A stretch of DNA of 64,000 nucleotides. Origin: Variovorax sp. J22G73 (GTDB taxonomy: Bacteria; Pseudomonadota; Gammaproteobacteria; Burkholderiales; Burkholderiaceae_C). The DNA lies in assembly GCF_030317035.1 (NCBI RefSeq), contig NZ_JASZYK010000003.1, positions 1-64,000 of the forward strand. Direction: 5' to 3'. Both the position numbers and the translations under genes were made by a program. Every line of letters begins with the position of its first letter. Within the stretch, counting starts at the first letter, position 1. The notes below the pieces were generated by a model. That model was given only the letters and a program-made list of their open reading frames with translations. It made no database searches and was not told the DNA's origin. This document shows, piece by piece, positions 61,548 to 64,000 of the stretch.

Positions 61548-62357
61548 TCAGCGGTGCGAGCAGCAGGCGCCGGCCGCCGCCTTGGCATCGCCCTCGGCCG
61601 GCGCGTAGCGGTCGTGGTGGCGCACCCATTCCATCTTGTGCGGCACCTCGCGTTCGCCGCGCCCCTCGGGCACGAGGTCCATCAGGGCGTAGGCGCCCAT
61701 CATCACTTCCACGCCGCGGCCATAGGTGGAATAGGTGTGGAAGACGTCGCCGGCGCTGGCCGCGTCGTTCGTCCCGTCTGCGTCTTTCCGGTAGAACACG
61801 CTGACGCCCGGCGCCTCCTGCCCCGGGAACGACTGCATGCGGTAGTTGTAGCCAACCGGCCCGGCCGCGAGCTGCTCGGGCGTGAAGCTCACGCCGAAGT
61901 CGAAGTTGAAGTCGCTGCCGTGCGACGACACCCAGTCGAAGCGCCAGCCCATGCGCGCGCGAAAGCGCTCGATCTGCGCCAGCGGCGCGCGCGAGACGGC
62001 CACGAACTGGATGTCGCGCTGCGCCAGGTGCACGTTCATGCCGTCGACGTGGTCGGCCATGTAGCTGCAGCTCGGGCAGCCTTCGGCCCAGTCCGGGCCG
62101 AGCATGAAGTGCTGCACCAGCAACTGGCGCCGGCCGCCGAACAGCTCGGCCAGCGTGCGCGGGCCCTGCGGCGTGTCGAACACATAGGGCTTGTCCACGC
62201 GCTCCCACGGCAGCGCGCGACGCTCGCGGGCGAGCTCGTCGTGCAGGCGCATCAGTTCCTTCTCGCGCGCGAGCAGCGCGCGGCGTTCGGCCAGCCAGCG
62301 CTCGTTCGAGACGACGGCGTGGCCGGCGGTACCTGTTTCGGTCATGGTGGTGTTCAT
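61548..62357 (-). CDS. DUF899 family thioredoxin-like protein
   Basis: 269 residues from ATG 62357 (MNTTMTETG); ATG 62345 is possible. The body follows the DUF899 pattern: WLAERRALLAREKELMRL, RRQLLVQHFMLGPDWAEGCP and FHTYSTYGRGVEVMMGAY. A CPSC motif in EGCPSCSYMADHV lies at the thioredoxin active-site position. A second Cys pair sits in the tail (ACCSHR). Probable redox or peroxide-type activity, not proven. Part of the minus-strand group 63136-60939. Confidence 0.82.
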   Translation of the reverse strand: MNTTMTETGTAGHAVVSNERWLAERRALLAREKELMRLHDELARERRALPWERVDKPYVFDTPQGPRTLAELFGGRRQLLVQHFMLGPDWAEGCPSCSYMADHVDGMNVHLAQRDIQFVAVSRAPLAQIERFRARMGWRFDWVSSHGSDFNFDFGVSFTPEQLAAGPVGYNYRMQSFPGQEAPGVSVFYRKDADGTNDAASAGDVFHTYSTYGRGVEVMMGAYALMDLVPEGRGEREVPHKMEWVRHHDRYAPAEGDAKAAAGACCSHR

Positions 62358-62392
62358 GGTGTTGCTCCTGTGACAGATGAATGCCGGCGGGA

Positions 62393-63136
62393 TCAGGTCC
62401 GCGCCGTCTTCGGCCGGCGCACCGCGCGCACCTTGCCGCTGCCGCCGCCACCGCAATAGAACAGGTCGGCCCCGTCGGACTCCAGCCCGCTCACGCCCAC
62501 GCCGCTGGGCATCTGCAGGCGCGCCAGCACGGCGCCGCTGTTCGGGTCGATGCGGCGGATGTCGCTGTCGTCGCCTTCCCAGGTGCCGTGCCACAGCTCG
62601 CCGTCGACCCAGGTGACGCCGGTGACGAAGCGGGTCGACTCGATGGTGCGCACCACGGCGCCGGTCTCGGGGTCGACCTGGTGGATCTTGCGGTCGCGGT
62701 AGGCGCCCACCCACAGGCTGCCCTCGGCCCAGGTGAGGCCCGAGTCGCCGCCACGGCCGGGCGCCGGAATCGACGCCAGCACGGCGCCGCTGGCGGGGTC
62801 GATCTTGTCGATGCGCGAATCGGCGATCTGGTAGAGGTGTTTGCCGTCGAAGGCGGTCCCGGCGTCGCAGGCGAGGTCGAGCGTGCGCACGGGTTCGCCG
62901 CTGGCGGGGTCGAAGGCGAGCAGTTGCGCGCCCAGCGCGGCCCAGACGCGTTGGCCGTCGTGGGTGACGCCGTTCACGCTGCCGGTCTCGGTGCCGCTGC
63001 CGCTATCGCTGTCGCTGCGGGCGAAGGGACCGTACTCGCGCACGATTTCCGCGGCCTGGCACGGGGCGGAAGATTCCGAGAGGTCTGAAGCGAAGGAGGC
63101 GGCCTCGCGGCTGTCCGTGGTTGTGTTGCAGGTCAT
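62393..63136 (-). CDS. Beta-propeller protein (PQQ/glutamine-cyclotransferase-like repeats)
   Basis: 247 residues from ATG 63136. Repeats of the kind DGQRVWAALGAQLLAFDPASG, ADSRIDKIDPASGAVLASI, EGSLWVGAYRDRKIHQVDP and DGELWHGTWEGDDSDIRRID mark a beta-propeller. There is no signal peptide, so it is cytoplasmic. It resembles glutaminyl-cyclotransferase-like proteins but the catalytic residues were not identified. Upstream of DUF899 by 35 bases on the same strand. Confidence 0.7.
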   Translation of the reverse strand: MTCNTTTDSREAASFASDLSESSAPCQAAEIVREYGPFARSDSDSGSGTETGSVNGVTHDGQRVWAALGAQLLAFDPASGEPVRTLDLACDAGTAFDGKHLYQIADSRIDKIDPASGAVLASIPAPGRGGDSGLTWAEGSLWVGAYRDRKIHQVDPETGAVVRTIESTRFVTGVTWVDGELWHGTWEGDDSDIRRIDPNSGAVLARLQMPSGVGVSGLESDGADLFYCGGGGSGKVRAVRRPKTART

Positions 63137-63182
63137 CGTTGGCTCCTGGTGGTGCGCCGTGGATCGGCGCCTGGAGACAACT

Positions 63183-64000
63183 CTATTCAATAGGCAGCGC
63201 AGCGGGGAGTAACAAGATCGTCGTGAATCCCGCCAGCGGCGGCGCCAGCCAGCGCCGCGCCCGCGCCTGGCCGATGGCGCGCACGCGGCCCTCGGCCTCC
63301 AGCTCGGCCAGCGCGCGCTGCACCGTGCGCTGGCTGGCGTCCAGCGCCAGCGCGAGCGCCGAGGTCGACCACGCCGCGCCGTCGGACAGCAGCGCCACCA
63401 GCGCGCCCTGCTCACCGTCGATGGGCGGCGCGAGCACGACCACGTCGCGCGTGCCGCCTGGCACGAGCCCCGCGGCGTGTGGCACCAACCCCGGGGCGTG
63501 CGGCACCAACCCTGAGGCGTGCGGCACGAGTGCGAAGCCGCGCGGCGTCGCCTCCACGCGCGCCATGGGCTTGACCAGCGCGCGCAGCCGGCCGATTTCG
63601 ACGCGCAGGCGCGCACGGTGCGTTTCGTCGGGGTGGCGGGTGCGGAATGCGTCGGCAATCAGCGCCTCGCGCTCGACGTCGCCGGGCCACGCCTCGGCCA
63701 GCGCGCGGGCCAACGCGAACAGCACCGGCCGCCGGGCGAGCGACTGCCAGGTGGCCTCTGCACCCTTGCCTGTTCCGACCGCGCGGCGGCAGGCATCGAC
63801 CACCAGCGCGCCGGAGCCGAGCAGCGCCGCCACCTCGTCGAGCCGCAGCACCTGCTCGCTGCCACGGCACAGCCGCCGGGCGGCGGGGCGCTCGAGCACG
63901 GCGCGCATTTCCGCCACCTCTGCCAGCAGCGCCGGCACGCGGGCGCGCTCGGCGGCCTCCTGGGCGCGCGCGAGCGCGGTGCGTGCGGTGTCAATGCGCA
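63183..64000 (-). CDS. Transcriptional regulator with C-terminal winged helix (partial)
   Basis: The frame is open from the right edge to TAG at 63183, giving about 272 residues without a start. The N-terminal part is helical (ARTALARAQEAAERAR, LLAEVAEMRAVLE, LRLDEVAALLG). The C-terminal part has a winged helix (ALALALDASQRTVQRALAELEAEGRVRAIG). A LVPHAxG repeat in between comes from 21-bp duplications. It is 46 bases upstream of the propeller gene on the same strand and may regulate it and DUF899. Family otherwise not recognised. Confidence 0.6.
   Translation of the reverse strand, partial: RIDTARTALARAQEAAERARVPALLAEVAEMRAVLERPAARRLCRGSEQVLRLDEVAALLGSGALVVDACRRAVGTGKGAEATWQSLARRPVLFALARALAEAWPGDVEREALIADAFRTRHPDETHRARLRVEIGRLRALVKPMARVEATPRGFALVPHASGLVPHAPGLVPHAAGLVPGGTRDVVVLAPPIDGEQGALVALLSDGAAWSTSALALALDASQRTVQRALAELEAEGRVRAIGQARARRWLAPPLAGFTTILLLPAALPIE
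63460..63522. repeat. 21-bp tandem repeat, three copies, in regulator gene
   Basis: Three consecutive 21-bp units starting GGCAC encode LVPHAAG, LVPHAPG and LVPHASG in the linker between the N-terminal region and the winged helix. The units differ at a few bases, so the expansion is not brand new. Copy changes would keep frame. Confidence 0.85.

Noticed and set aside
1..64000. CRISPR arrays, tRNA or rRNA genes, riboswitches
   Set aside because: No regularly spaced repeats of 25-40 bp and no cloverleaf or rRNA-like stretch was recognised by eye; a covariance-model scan would be needed to exclude small RNAs.

Overview
The window is a GC-rich chromosomal segment from a betaproteobacterium, most likely a Comamonadaceae member close to Variovorax. 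The evidence is the very high GC in third codon positions, four intact Bug/TTT-type tricarboxylate-binding receptors (plus a remnant of a fifth), many AraC, LysR, IclR, TetR and Lrp regulators, and a catabolic rather than housekeeping gene content. No rRNA, tRNA or CRISPR array was seen. All identifications rest on reading motifs and family resemblance; no database search was run.

Layout. 1-3019: the tail of a SpoIIE-type phosphatase and two sensor kinases, coupled by stop/start overlap. 3162-8263: a tight five-gene operon (heme-oxygenase-like diiron enzyme, NPPY methyltransferase, ATP-grasp ligase, OlsB-like N-acyltransferase, LplT-like lipid flippase). It looks like an undescribed pathway for an acylated amino-acid or aminolipid product and is the best candidate for a new system. 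8320-10386: tryptophanase with a divergent Lrp/AsnC regulator. 10417-12971: a TonB receptor and a small membrane protein. 12982-18189: two AraC-type regulators lying tail to tail, each divergent from its own short-chain dehydrogenase, plus VOC and saccharopine-dehydrogenase-like genes. 18426-25463: PhzF-like protein, polar amino-acid ABC transporter, serine hydrolase, and lysine 2-monooxygenase/5-aminopentanamidase (DavB/DavA), i.e. uptake of lysine and conversion to 5-aminovalerate. 25554-33316: a catabolic block with lactonase, pyrone-dicarboxylate-hydrolase-like amidohydrolase, three Bug receptors, RraA-like aldolase, 2-hydroxyacid dehydrogenase and a divergent IclR regulator with a clear palindromic operator. 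33273-39533: small proteins, an AraC regulator, a GabT-type transaminase/hydroxyacid dehydrogenase operon, an XRE-cupin regulator and a class II aldolase; two matching 26-bp palindromes suggest one regulator for both ends. 39580-45323: a sulfur block (LysR, thiol dioxygenase, four-domain rhodanese, Bug receptor, cystathionine beta-lyase).

45402-52397 is an accessory, partly decayed region: an acetyltransferase gene with an early stop, an IS30-type transposase remnant abutting a truncated ankyrin gene, an orphan SUKH immunity-type gene, an RlmI-like methyltransferase, an archaeal-type ATPase with a nuclease-like tail in AT-richer surroundings, and a head-to-head fusion of integrase and LysR remnants. 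From 52462 onward the chromosome returns to normal style: TetR with a two-component flavin monooxygenase, a large Gly-rich autotransporter with an extended signal peptide, a fosmidomycin-resistance-type exporter with an AraC regulator, a DUF899 protein, a beta-propeller protein, and a regulator that runs off the right edge.
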